Source: Bdellovibrionales bacterium Ga0074137
GTDB lineage: Bacteria; Bdellovibrionota; Bdellovibrionia; Bdellovibrionales; JAMPXM01
NCBI GenBank assembly: GCA_001464715.1
Contig: LNDT01000004.1
Coordinates: 62,001 to 126,000, forward strand
Length of the DNA: 64,000 bases
Direction: 5' to 3'
Below, one piece after another: positions 16,991 through 24,734 of this stretch. The notes beneath the pieces are model-generated. The model searched no databases. It saw only the letters and a program-made list of their open reading frames with translations, and was not told where the DNA came from. Position 1 is the first letter of the stretch. Each line of letters opens with the position of its first letter. The translations under genes were made by a program, and so were the position numbers.

Positions 16991-19552
16991 ATGTTCAAAC
17001 TGATCGAAAGAACGACATTTCGGCTCACTCTTTTCGCGGCGGCACTTTTCGTCTTGGTTTCAAACGTCAGCTGCACAAAGAAAACAGAGTCATCGTCTCT
17101 CAATATCCAAATGCCAAACTGGAGCGCCGTCACTCAAAGAAAAGTGGGCACGCTTTCGGGGACAGAAGTGAATGCTGTCACGCGTGTCATGATCAATATT
17201 TCGGGCCCCGGTATGGCGACTGCCGTCCGCATATGGGATATTAGCGATGTTCGTCGAGTCGATGGCCAGCTTCCGGTGCCGCCCGCAGAATTTAGTTTCG
17301 AAATTCCCCGTGGCTCGGATCGTCTTTTTCAGGCGTTAGTCATTGTTGAAGCCGTTGATACTTCGAGCAGCGAAACCGGCGGCGGGCCGATCACATTTCT
17401 CTACGGCGATGTTTCGAAATCTCTGACTCAAGCCATCGAATCTGTTCCAATTGCACTGGTCGATCAAGGTACTTCTTCGGGGTCTGACGGAAGCCTGAGT
17501 GGCCGCTTTCTCACGTCGTCAGGCAGTGGACCTTCTGGAAAAGTGAACATGTATTATTCTCCGCCCAACGGTCGACCCGAAATGATCGTGCAGCGGACTT
17601 CGATTTTTAGCGGATTCATGCACTTTTTCGTTCCACCATCGGCGCAGTTTTCTTACCGCATGGCTGACTCGAATTTTCCGCTGTTTGAAAAAATCACGCT
17701 GAGTTCTTTTGATAGCTTGCTCTCGCCAAAACTTCTGCGTCTTGAAGTGCCTGCGGCGTTTCGCTCAAAAGATGGTTCAAGTGCGCGCGAGGCCACACAA
17801 GCTCGCACAAAGATAGTCGGCTTCTTTGGTCCTGGCGCAGTCAACGAGATTGTTTGCTACAACACTTACGCCGTAAGTTTGAACAATCTGTTCACCACTT
17901 CAGACCTTGGAAACAATGGTGTTGTTCAGTGGAGCGCCGGCAGCAGTTTACTGACAGATGCGCGACGTATCGGGGGCGGCCAGCCTTACACTGGAGACAT
18001 GTGCCCTGGCGGAAACGGCGACTTCGGGGTTGGGCACCTTTTCCCTCGGATTTTGTCGCTTCAAAATGGCGATTCTCCGCTGGGAATCTATGGTCCCTTT
18101 CAAGAGCTCTCGCCGTCTAGCAATAACTACTTAACGGCGTCGTTCGATGGCACGCAGCTGTCGCTGAACTGGAAATATTTAAAACCCACGATTGGCGATA
18201 GCGTCGATGGCGTCGGAGTGTTTACGAAGACATTGATCATCGGAGAAAGCTCGGACTTGCGTTGGCACGATTCAGCGCCGTGCTCAAACTTGACGGCCCT
18301 TGGTTTCACGGAAGTCACTCGCGTCGGATCGGGAACCCAGGCTTCGCCCGTCGAATCATACACCATCACTTCGGTCAATCCGCTCGCGTATACATCAGGG
18401 CGCCACGTGACTGCACTTTGCCCTTATTCCAACACGAAGGGTTATTACGACTTCGCACTGACTCATTCCTTGAATTCAGGGCAACAGGCAACGGCAACAA
18501 AAATAGTTGTCACTCGCCTCGGAGAACCCGGCGTCAGTACTGCGGGTTTACGTACGAAGGTTTCATCCGGCGCGTGCACGCCCTTTAAAATTCAAACAAC
18601 CGATGACTTCGGAAATCCTGCGCGAAAGATGTTCGGCCACGCTGTCATAGGTGTGAGTCAAATCGGCGGCGGCGGCGCCACTCAGTTTTCTGATGGGCCA
18701 AGTTGCGGCTCGCTAGTTTCGACCCTCAATTTTAATATGTTCGGGAGCGAAGCTTTCTTCTTTATGAAGACAGATTCCGCCGCCACCACTTTCGAAGTGA
18801 ACGTCCAAGATTCCGGAACGGCACCACTTCCGCAGTCTACGTTTTATGCTGTTCGAGCCTCTCCGACGCCAGCATCGCGCGCTGTGGCCGCAGCACCACC
18901 GTCGATCTTTCGCTATGAATGTTTTCCCTTCTTCACGACGAAAGCATCGGTCGACGGATTGGATCGTATTCCTGAAGGTGATAGCGGCGCACAGTCCATC
19001 GACTACACCGCCTCGCTGTCGCAAGCAGGCCTTAGTTTCTATACCGACAGCTCTTGTGATGCTCCGTCGGGGGCGATCAGTTACCCAGCAGTCGCACTTT
19101 CGGCCTCGGTTAAATTTTATGCACGCTACACCGGCGCAATGAGTTCGATTTCTTTGGCTCCGTTCATCTCTCCTCTGACGACAGAATCCGTGTCGGTGAA
19201 TGTGATCCCGCCTGGCCCCGCGGTCCGTACAAGGCTCAACATCTCGTCGGCAATCACGGTCGGCGATTGTGTCCCTGTGAGACTGCATTCACAAGATTTA
19301 CAAGGTCGCCGTTCGCCGGTCTCTGTCGTTTCGACCACGCAATTTGAATACAGCTCGGCGCCTGTTGGCATGAGCGGTATGTACAGCAATGCGAGTTGCT
19401 CGGTGCCTCTAGCCGCTGCGACCATCTTGCAAAATGATACTTCTAGCGGTCTGTTTTACTTCCGGTGGGATACAGCAGAGACCGTTCTTATAACGTCGGA
19501 CGGGGCTTCGACACTTCCGCTGTCTCCAGTAAGTATCGTCGTCTCGCCATAG
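16991..19552 (+). CDS. large surface/periplasmic lipoprotein, unknown
   Basis: An 853-residue predicted lipoprotein: a signal peptide followed by Cys in SNVSCTKK near residue 26. The ATG at 16991 is chosen because GAGGG precedes it; a reading from 16919 would add a non-signal stretch in front. The mature chain is Ser/Thr/Gly-rich with regular beta-strand patterns and many spaced Cys residues (for example AVDTSSSETGGG, then CPGGNGDFG), suggesting repeated immunoglobulin- or propeller-like domains with disulfides. I do not recognise named domains. Gaps on both sides indicate a single-gene unit. Confidence 0.75.
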   Translation: MFKLIERTTFRLTLFAAALFVLVSNVSCTKKTESSSLNIQMPNWSAVTQRKVGTLSGTEVNAVTRVMINISGPGMATAVRIWDISDVRRVDGQLPVPPAEFSFEIPRGSDRLFQALVIVEAVDTSSSETGGGPITFLYGDVSKSLTQAIESVPIALVDQGTSSGSDGSLSGRFLTSSGSGPSGKVNMYYSPPNGRPEMIVQRTSIFSGFMHFFVPPSAQFSYRMADSNFPLFEKITLSSFDSLLSPKLLRLEVPAAFRSKDGSSAREATQARTKIVGFFGPGAVNEIVCYNTYAVSLNNLFTTSDLGNNGVVQWSAGSSLLTDARRIGGGQPYTGDMCPGGNGDFGVGHLFPRILSLQNGDSPLGIYGPFQELSPSSNNYLTASFDGTQLSLNWKYLKPTIGDSVDGVGVFTKTLIIGESSDLRWHDSAPCSNLTALGFTEVTRVGSGTQASPVESYTITSVNPLAYTSGRHVTALCPYSNTKGYYDFALTHSLNSGQQATATKIVVTRLGEPGVSTAGLRTKVSSGACTPFKIQTTDDFGNPARKMFGHAVIGVSQIGGGGATQFSDGPSCGSLVSTLNFNMFGSEAFFFMKTDSAATTFEVNVQDSGTAPLPQSTFYAVRASPTPASRAVAAAPPSIFRYECFPFFTTKASVDGLDRIPEGDSGAQSIDYTASLSQAGLSFYTDSSCDAPSGAISYPAVALSASVKFYARYTGAMSSISLAPFISPLTTESVSVNVIPPGPAVRTRLNISSAITVGDCVPVRLHSQDLQGRRSPVSVVSTTQFEYSSAPVGMSGMYSNASCSVPLAAATILQNDTSSGLFYFRWDTAETVLITSDGASTLPLSPVSIVVSP

Positions 19553-19567
19553 ACCGCTTCGGCGGTC
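19552..19567 (+). terminator. hairpin at the stop of the large lipoprotein gene
   Basis: GACCGC (19552-19557) and GCGGTC (19562-19567) pair around a very stable TTCG tetraloop, starting at the last base of the stop codon. No T-run follows, so it may stabilise the mRNA 3' end or act with Rho rather than terminate on its own. Confidence 0.4.
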
Positions 19568-19643
19568 ATCGACGGACCGCCTTTGATCGCGCAGCGCGAA
19601 ATTGGCCCGAATGAACAGAGTCTTTGCTCGATCTTTCGTTGCG

Positions 19644-19655
19644 GGCCCGCGGGCC
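19644..19655. promoter_or_regulatory. 12-base GC palindrome before leucine dehydrogenase gene
   Basis: A perfect palindrome, GGCCCGCGGGCC, lies about 40 bases before the start codon. It could be an operator or a leader hairpin; chance cannot be excluded in this GC-rich stretch. Confidence 0.25.
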
Positions 19656-19695
19656 TTAGGCTTACTCTCGCGCCACGAGTGCGAGGTACAAAGTC

Positions 19696-20847
19696 ATGTC
19701 ACGAACAGAATCAGAAATTAAAAAAGGCTTCCGCGGAACTTTTGAATTGATCGCAGAGCATGGTGATCACGAACAGGTCGTCTTTTGCCAAAATAAAGAC
19801 GTGGGCCTAAAGGCCTTCATCGCGATCCACAACACGACGCTTGGTCCGGCCCTTGGCGGCACGCGCATGTGGAACTATAAAACTGAAGAAGAAGCTCTTA
19901 TCGATGTTTTGCGCTTGTCGAAAGGAATGACCTACAAAGCCTCGGCGGCCGGTTTGAATCTTGGTGGCGGTAAAGCTGTGATCATGGGCGATCCAAAAAC
20001 GCAGAAAACCGAAGGCATGTTTCGGGCGTTTGGGCGCTACGTAAACTCTTTGAATGGACGCTACATCACGGCCGAAGACGTCGGAACAACCGTCAAAGAA
20101 ATGGAATACGTCTTCATGGAGACATCCTGGGTGACAGGCATCCCGAAAGCCTTCGGCGGTTCGGGCGATCCAAGCCCGTACACGGCGCACGGAGTTTTGA
20201 TGGCAATCAAAGCTTCGGTGAAAGAGAAGTTTCAGACGGATTCTTTAAAGGGCATCCGCATCGCGGTCCAGGGCTTGGGAAATGTTGGTTTTCATCTTGT
20301 CGAGTATCTTGCGGCCGAAGGTGCCGAACTGATCGTTGCCGATATCGACATGAACAAGGTTAAAAATGTAGCAGATCGCTTCAATGCAAAAGTCGTCACT
20401 CCTGAACTGATTGATTCGGTCGAGTGCGACGTGTTTGCTCCGTGTGCGCTTGGCGCTGGGGTCAACGATAAGACGCTTCCCAAGTTCAAAGCTAAAGTCA
20501 TTTGTGGCGGAGCCAACAACCAGCTCGCCGAAGCTCGCCACGGAGAGCACTTGCGCGAGCTTGGCATTTTGTACGCGCCCGACTACGTCGCCAATGCGGG
20601 TGGCCTGATGAACGTCTTTGTCGAGCTCGAGGGCTACAGCCCCGACCGCGCGCTCGATAAAACAGTTCAGGTGTTCGATAATGTCTCGAAAGTCTTCGAA
20701 ATCGCAAAGCGTGACAATATCGGCACCCACACAGCCGCTGATCGTCTCGCAGAGGAGCGAATTGCGACCATCGGGAAACTAAAGCAGACGCATCAGGGCG
20801 TTTCGCTGCGACCATTCTCGACCCTTAAAGAGATGAAAAATCGATAA
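19696..20847 (+). CDS. leucine dehydrogenase (Glu/Leu/Phe/Val dehydrogenase family)
   Basis: A 383-residue cytoplasmic NAD-dependent enzyme that deaminates branched-chain amino acids to 2-oxoacids. The family core is clear: [11 protein letters not shown], then the Lys-containing [20 protein letters not shown] block, [11 protein letters not shown] and the NAD-binding GLGNVGFHL. Length and pattern fit leucine rather than glutamate dehydrogenase; valine or phenylalanine preference cannot be excluded. GAGG lies 10 bases before the start. It could feed the branched-chain-type E1 encoded at 45-47 kb, a link made by function, not by position. Confidence 0.92.
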   Translation: MSRTESEIKKGFRGTFELIAEHGDHEQVVFCQNKDVGLKAFIAIHNTTLGPALGGTRMWNYKTEEEALIDVLRLSKGMTYKASAAGLNLGGGKAVIMGDPKTQKTEGMFRAFGRYVNSLNGRYITAEDVGTTVKEMEYVFMETSWVTGIPKAFGGSGDPSPYTAHGVLMAIKASVKEKFQTDSLKGIRIAVQGLGNVGFHLVEYLAAEGAELIVADIDMNKVKNVADRFNAKVVTPELIDSVECDVFAPCALGAGVNDKTLPKFKAKVICGGANNQLAEARHGEHLRELGILYAPDYVANAGGLMNVFVELEGYSPDRALDKTVQVFDNVSKVFEIAKRDNIGTHTAADRLAEERIATIGKLKQTHQGVSLRPFSTLKEMKNR

Positions 20848-20931
20848 GCACTTTGACCGGCCGCTTCATCGGCGGTCAAAGAGCATCGGCATCAATTGAC
20901 AGAAGGGGTGTCTGAAAGCGAGCTTTTGACT

Positions 20932-21822
20932 ATGGCAAAAGCTCCTCCACAGAATCCGACGTCTCCGAAACCAAAATCTAAAACTGAAGCAACAGGTATA
21001 GCCGGAATGAACGCCGGTGGCGTTGCTGGTACGGTCGCTGGTGAGCTTCAAGCGCTTCCGAGTCGCGATGTTTTGCAGGAGTCGATGCTCGGGTTTGTCG
21101 ACTTCCTTGAAAAAAACAAAGCGGCTGTCCTGGGCCTTGTTTTGCTTCTGATTCTTGGTGGGCTTGGCTACGTCGGTTGGGATCTTTACTCTTCGAAAAA
21201 AGAAAAATCAGCGCAAGAACTTTTGTACTCTGTTGAGAAGCCGTTTGCTGATCGGCGAGAGAAATACGATCAAGCGAAGTTTGCCGCTCTCAGTGCGGCG
21301 GCGGGACAAGATGTAAAACTGGAAGATTTGGTCAAGGCCGGGACAGCTGTTGTCGCGTCGGGCGACCTCTCGAAAGATTATGGAACTTTGGTCGATGACC
21401 TCGAGGCGTTTTCGAAAAAACACGCTGGGACAACGGCTGCCGCCCAGGCGGCCTTGATGGCGGCCGAAACTCGTCTTCAGTACAATCAGGCCGACCAAGC
21501 TTTAGCGACCTTGGAAGCCTCGGTTCAGTCGACTAAAGCCACGACGCTGATGGGTGCTTTAAGTCGCATGGCCGCTGGCAATGCCCAGGCGGCTTCGGGA
21601 AAGTGTGATCTTGCCTTGAAGTCGTGGGAGTCCGTGCTTTCTGTAAAAGAACAATCTTTTCTTCACAGCGAAGCGGCACTTCGTGCCGGCCTTTGTCTTG
21701 AAAAATCCGGCGACAAAGTAAAAGCCCAGGAAATGTATCGCCGTGCTTCGGCGGACAGTGAGAAGTCGTCAGCGGCGCAAACAGCACGGTCGCTCCTTCG
21801 AGCTCTTGAGTTGGGTACATAA
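20932..21822 (+). CDS. YfgM-like membrane-anchored TPR protein (BAM/Sec accessory)
   Basis: About 296 residues from the ATG at 20932. A Pro/Lys-rich cytoplasmic tail (1-60) is followed by one transmembrane helix at ~64-84 (AAVLGLVLLLILGGLGYVGW) and a periplasmic helical domain with TPR-like repeats and a Cys pair near the end (KCDLALKSW, LCLEKSGD). This layout and the bamB gene directly after it match the yfgM-bamB arrangement of proteobacteria, where YfgM is a Sec-translocon partner that works with periplasmic chaperones. Sequence identity to E. coli YfgM cannot be judged here. Confidence 0.8.
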   Translation: MAKAPPQNPTSPKPKSKTEATGIAGMNAGGVAGTVAGELQALPSRDVLQESMLGFVDFLEKNKAAVLGLVLLLILGGLGYVGWDLYSSKKEKSAQELLYSVEKPFADRREKYDQAKFAALSAAAGQDVKLEDLVKAGTAVVASGDLSKDYGTLVDDLEAFSKKHAGTTAAAQAALMAAETRLQYNQADQALATLEASVQSTKATTLMGALSRMAAGNAQAASGKCDLALKSWESVLSVKEQSFLHSEAALRAGLCLEKSGDKVKAQEMYRRASADSEKSSAAQTARSLLRALELGT

Positions 21823-23036
21823 TGCGTCGCTCGCTCGCGTTGGTTCTCGGGGTCGTGCTGGGGAACGTTCTGATCACCTCAGGCTGCGCTTCGATTCGAG
21901 ATCGACTTGATGCGCAGAGCTCTCGTATTTTGATACTTGAACCATCGTTTGTTCGCGCGACCACGGTCGAACAAAGCTTCACCTATCGTCGGCTCAACCG
22001 CATGACACCCGTTCTGACGGACGACTTTGTCGTTCAGGGAAACGCCATCGACGGGATTGTTGTTTACAATCGAAAGACCGGGTCCGAGCAATGGCGGCTT
22101 GCGATTGAAAATGGTGTCGAAGGCGGCGTCGAGCTGGCCGGCGACACAATCTACTTTGGTGGGGGAGACGGACTTTTGCGCGCGGCTCTCCTAAAAACGG
22201 GGCGTCTTCTTTGGTCGGTTCCGATGCGTGCCGAACTTCTCGCTCCGCCAACCTATGAAAATGGAACTTTGTTCGCTCAAACGGGTGCCGATGTTGTGTA
22301 CGGCCTCGATGCGACGAGCGGAAAACTTTTGTGGACTTACAATCGGCAGGTCACAGGAAATCTTTCCGTGCGCTCCACGACAAAACCCGTTGTCTCAGGA
22401 AGCTTATTGCTCACGGGCTTTAGCGACGGCACCGCTGTGGCTTTGAAAAAACGCGACGGCACAGTTCAATGGGAACGAAAATTAGGACGTGGAAATCGAT
22501 TCCGCGATGTCGATTCAACAGCGACCATCAATGGCGACCGCGCTTATTTTGCTAGTTATGATGGGCAGTTGGCGGCAATAAAGATTGAGTCGGGTGAACT
22601 TCTTTGGACGTCGGATGTGGGCGGCTATTTGCCTGTCACTGTTGGAACCGGCTCACAAGCGGATCGTCTTTATTTCGCGACCAGCGAAAGTCGAATTGTT
22701 GAATTGGACGAAGCGACAGGGAAGCAACTTCGCTCTGTTAAAATCGAAAATGGGATTGCGACCCAACCTCTACTTTCTAAAAACCTTATGATTTACGGCG
22801 AATCTAACGGCGCACTTCGTGTGATTGATGTCGCTAATTTTAAGCTTCTTGCTCAATACCAGACAGGCGAAGGATTGATCGCGACGCCGGCATTGGACCG
22901 AGCTAAAAGTGAGATTTGGTTTATTTCGTCGGGTGCGACTTTATATTCGATGAAGCTAAGCTACCGCCGAGTGGCCGAGAGGTTTCCGTGGAAAAAAATC
23001 GATTCATCGTCACAAGAATCTTCTTACTCCTTCTAA
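21822..23036 (+). CDS. bamB: BamB-like outer-membrane assembly lipoprotein
   Basis: A 404-residue lipoprotein with the lipobox Cys22 (ITSGC) and repeated PQQ-type beta-propeller blades, each with a Gly/Asp turn and a G-x-x-LW strand (TGRLLWSV, SGKLLWTY, SGELLWTS). BamB helps the BAM complex insert outer-membrane beta-barrels. Its ATG shares a base with the stop of the YfgM-like gene (TAATG), so the two are coupled. The function assignment rests on propeller architecture, lipobox and gene order. Confidence 0.88.
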   Translation: MRRSLALVLGVVLGNVLITSGCASIRDRLDAQSSRILILEPSFVRATTVEQSFTYRRLNRMTPVLTDDFVVQGNAIDGIVVYNRKTGSEQWRLAIENGVEGGVELAGDTIYFGGGDGLLRAALLKTGRLLWSVPMRAELLAPPTYENGTLFAQTGADVVYGLDATSGKLLWTYNRQVTGNLSVRSTTKPVVSGSLLLTGFSDGTAVALKKRDGTVQWERKLGRGNRFRDVDSTATINGDRAYFASYDGQLAAIKIESGELLWTSDVGGYLPVTVGTGSQADRLYFATSESRIVELDEATGKQLRSVKIENGIATQPLLSKNLMIYGESNGALRVIDVANFKLLAQYQTGEGLIATPALDRAKSEIWFISSGATLYSMKLSYRRVAERFPWKKIDSSSQESSYSF

Positions 23037-23452
23037 CATCTATTTTGGTGGAAGGTTGTTCGAGTCGGCCGTGCCGCGAGCCGCGACTTCCGGAACTTGA
23101 TAAAACGAAAACCGCAACGAGCTTGCTTGAGTCCGACGCTAGCTCGTCAGCAGTGGCGAACCCAACACCAACCACCACCGCAGCATCACCAGCCGTCGAT
23201 GGCATCGTTCGGCGCTCGCGTGTCTATAAGCCCGACGGCAGTCGCCAATGCGAACGACGGGCTGGGACATCACTGGAAGTCATGGAGCGGGAACTTGCCG
23301 GAATCATCGTCCACACCCGCGAGAAGCGCAGAGACGGGCTCATGCATATTCAAGTGTGCGGGGGACCGACCGGAATGATTAATTTGTACGAGATCGATAC
23401 GTCATTCGTAAAACAAGCAGAACAACGCGGCTTTAAACGCCTTGAGGACTGA
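22988..23452 (+). CDS. small lipoprotein in the BAM-accessory operon, unknown
   Basis: A 154-residue lipoprotein starting at a GTG (22988) with GAGAGG just upstream, overlapping the end of bamB by 49 bases in another frame. The signal peptide ends at LVEGC. A low-complexity Ser/Thr/Pro linker is followed by a compact domain at ~80-154 with two conserved-looking Cys (RQCERRAG and QVCGGPTGMINLYEI). No family is recognised. Its position between bamB and an M48 protease suggests an envelope quality-control role; that is inference. Confidence 0.72.
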   Translation: MEKNRFIVTRIFLLLLTSILVEGCSSRPCREPRLPELDKTKTATSLLESDASSSAVANPTPTTTAASPAVDGIVRRSRVYKPDGSRQCERRAGTSLEVMERELAGIIVHTREKRRDGLMHIQVCGGPTGMINLYEIDTSFVKQAEQRGFKRLED

Positions 23453-23454
23453 AA

Positions 23455-24471
23455 ATGATCGATAAATCGCCGGCTGGTGTCCTTGAAGAATTGGATCAAG
23501 TTCTAAATTCGATGATGAATTCGCCCGTTCAGCGTCGGCATTTTTTGGCGGCGATTCCGCTTTTGATGTCAGCGTGTGCGACGTCGGGATCAAGGTACCG
23601 CGAAGGTGACAATCAAGGTCAGGAAACTGAGCTTACGGTCGACGACGAAAAACGGATGACCCGCGAAGCGCTTCAAGAAATGCGGAAAGACTATCCGCTT
23701 TTAAAAGACGCCGAACTGCAAAACTACGTCTCTTCCGTCGGCTCTCGACTTGTTCAAGCCAATGGACTCAACGGGAAACCCTACAACTACAGTTTTGCGG
23801 TCGTCGATGTCGGTTATGTGAACGCGTTTGCACTTCCGGCGGGAACAGTCTTCGTCACAACACCACTTTTGGCGATGGCAGAAACCGAAGCCGAACTGGC
23901 CGGCGTGATGGGCCATGAAGTCGGGCATGTGATGGCCAGGCATACGGCCGAACGAATCGAGGCTCAGAAAAAAGGAACGAGCAGCTGGGTCTATGCACTT
24001 GGCGGCGGTCTTTTGGGCGGAGCTGCTGGCTTTGGTTTGGGAAAGCTTATTTGCCCTCCCAGTGACAACGACTGCGTGAGCAAAGCCGCGACGCTGGGTG
24101 CGGCGGCTGGAGGTGCAGGGGGCCTTCTCGTACAAAAATATAAGTTCATGGCCAATTCTCGAGAAGACGAGATGGAAGCTGACCGCATCGGCTTCAATAC
24201 TTCAGTTCGCGCCGGCTACAATTCGGCCCGCGTTGGCGACTTCTACAACAAGCTTCAGAAAATGGAAGAAGAGCGAACCAAAGGTTCACAACCACTTCTG
24301 GCTTCGATGGCCGACGCACTATCGACTCATCCGCCAAGCCGGGAGCGAGTGAATCAAATGATGGAGCTAGCGTCCAAGAATCCAGCCGGCCCACGCACTG
24401 TAACTTCCTCATCACAGTTTGATCGCATTAAAAAAAGAGCGACCGAGCTCGCGAAAACAAAAAAAGCTTAA
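23455..24471 (+). CDS. BepA-like M48 metalloprotease, lipoprotein
   Basis: A 338-residue envelope protease. The zinc site is HEVGH (His154, Glu155, His158) with the third ligand Glu241 in REDEMEADRIG. An RRHFLAA segment runs into a lipobox around Cys41 (LMSAC), a Tat-like lipoprotein signal about 20 residues inside the chain. A Gly/Ala-rich hydrophobic stretch (~180-200) interrupts the protease domain. M48 proteins of the BepA/LoiP type degrade or help assemble misfolded outer-membrane proteins; the placement after bamB supports that. No C-terminal TPR is seen, so it is closer in size to LoiP than to BepA. GAGG precedes the ATG. Confidence 0.88.
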   Translation: MIDKSPAGVLEELDQVLNSMMNSPVQRRHFLAAIPLLMSACATSGSRYREGDNQGQETELTVDDEKRMTREALQEMRKDYPLLKDAELQNYVSSVGSRLVQANGLNGKPYNYSFAVVDVGYVNAFALPAGTVFVTTPLLAMAETEAELAGVMGHEVGHVMARHTAERIEAQKKGTSSWVYALGGGLLGGAAGFGLGKLICPPSDNDCVSKAATLGAAAGGAGGLLVQKYKFMANSREDEMEADRIGFNTSVRAGYNSARVGDFYNKLQKMEEERTKGSQPLLASMADALSTHPPSRERVNQMMELASKNPAGPRTVTSSSQFDRIKKRATELAKTKKA

Positions 24472-24491
24472 AGCTGCTCATGTAGGTTACG

Positions 24492-24636
24492 TGAGCCCGA
24501 GTCGTCTTCCCTTTTTCCGCGACACAGGCATCGTGCCCTCTGCCGTATCGGCTCGGGCCATCCGGGCCCTCGGGTCGCGCTTACGCGACCTTCCCGATTC
24601 GGAGGTCGCGGAAAAAGGGAAGACGACTCGGGCTCA
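24492..24636 (+). repeat. structured intergenic repeat, copy 1
   Basis: A 145-base element bounded by a perfect 32-base inverted repeat (24492-24523 and 24605-24636, GAGCCCGAGTCGTCTTCC... arms). Inside are a GGGCC/GGCCC hairpin and an 8-base-pair hairpin, CGCGACCT and AGGTCGCG, with an 11-base loop; the last shares bases with the outer stem, so two alternative folds exist. It fills the convergent gap between the M48 and a secreted-protein gene. Two relatives lie at 51125-51311 and 51650-51790. No open reading frame of its own is credible. Confidence 0.92.
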
Positions 24637-24734
24637 TCAACTAGCTCCGAGAGTTCAAAACTTTTTAAGTTGTTCGCCATCGCTGCGTGCACATATGTCG
24701 CACGGTCGATTTTTCGGACGTGCGACATCGAGGT

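Noticed and set aside
18713-19288. A 191-residue open frame on the minus strand.
   Set aside because: It lies wholly inside the large lipoprotein gene, is extremely rich in Arg/Cys/His and has no ribosome site; it is a frame shadow.
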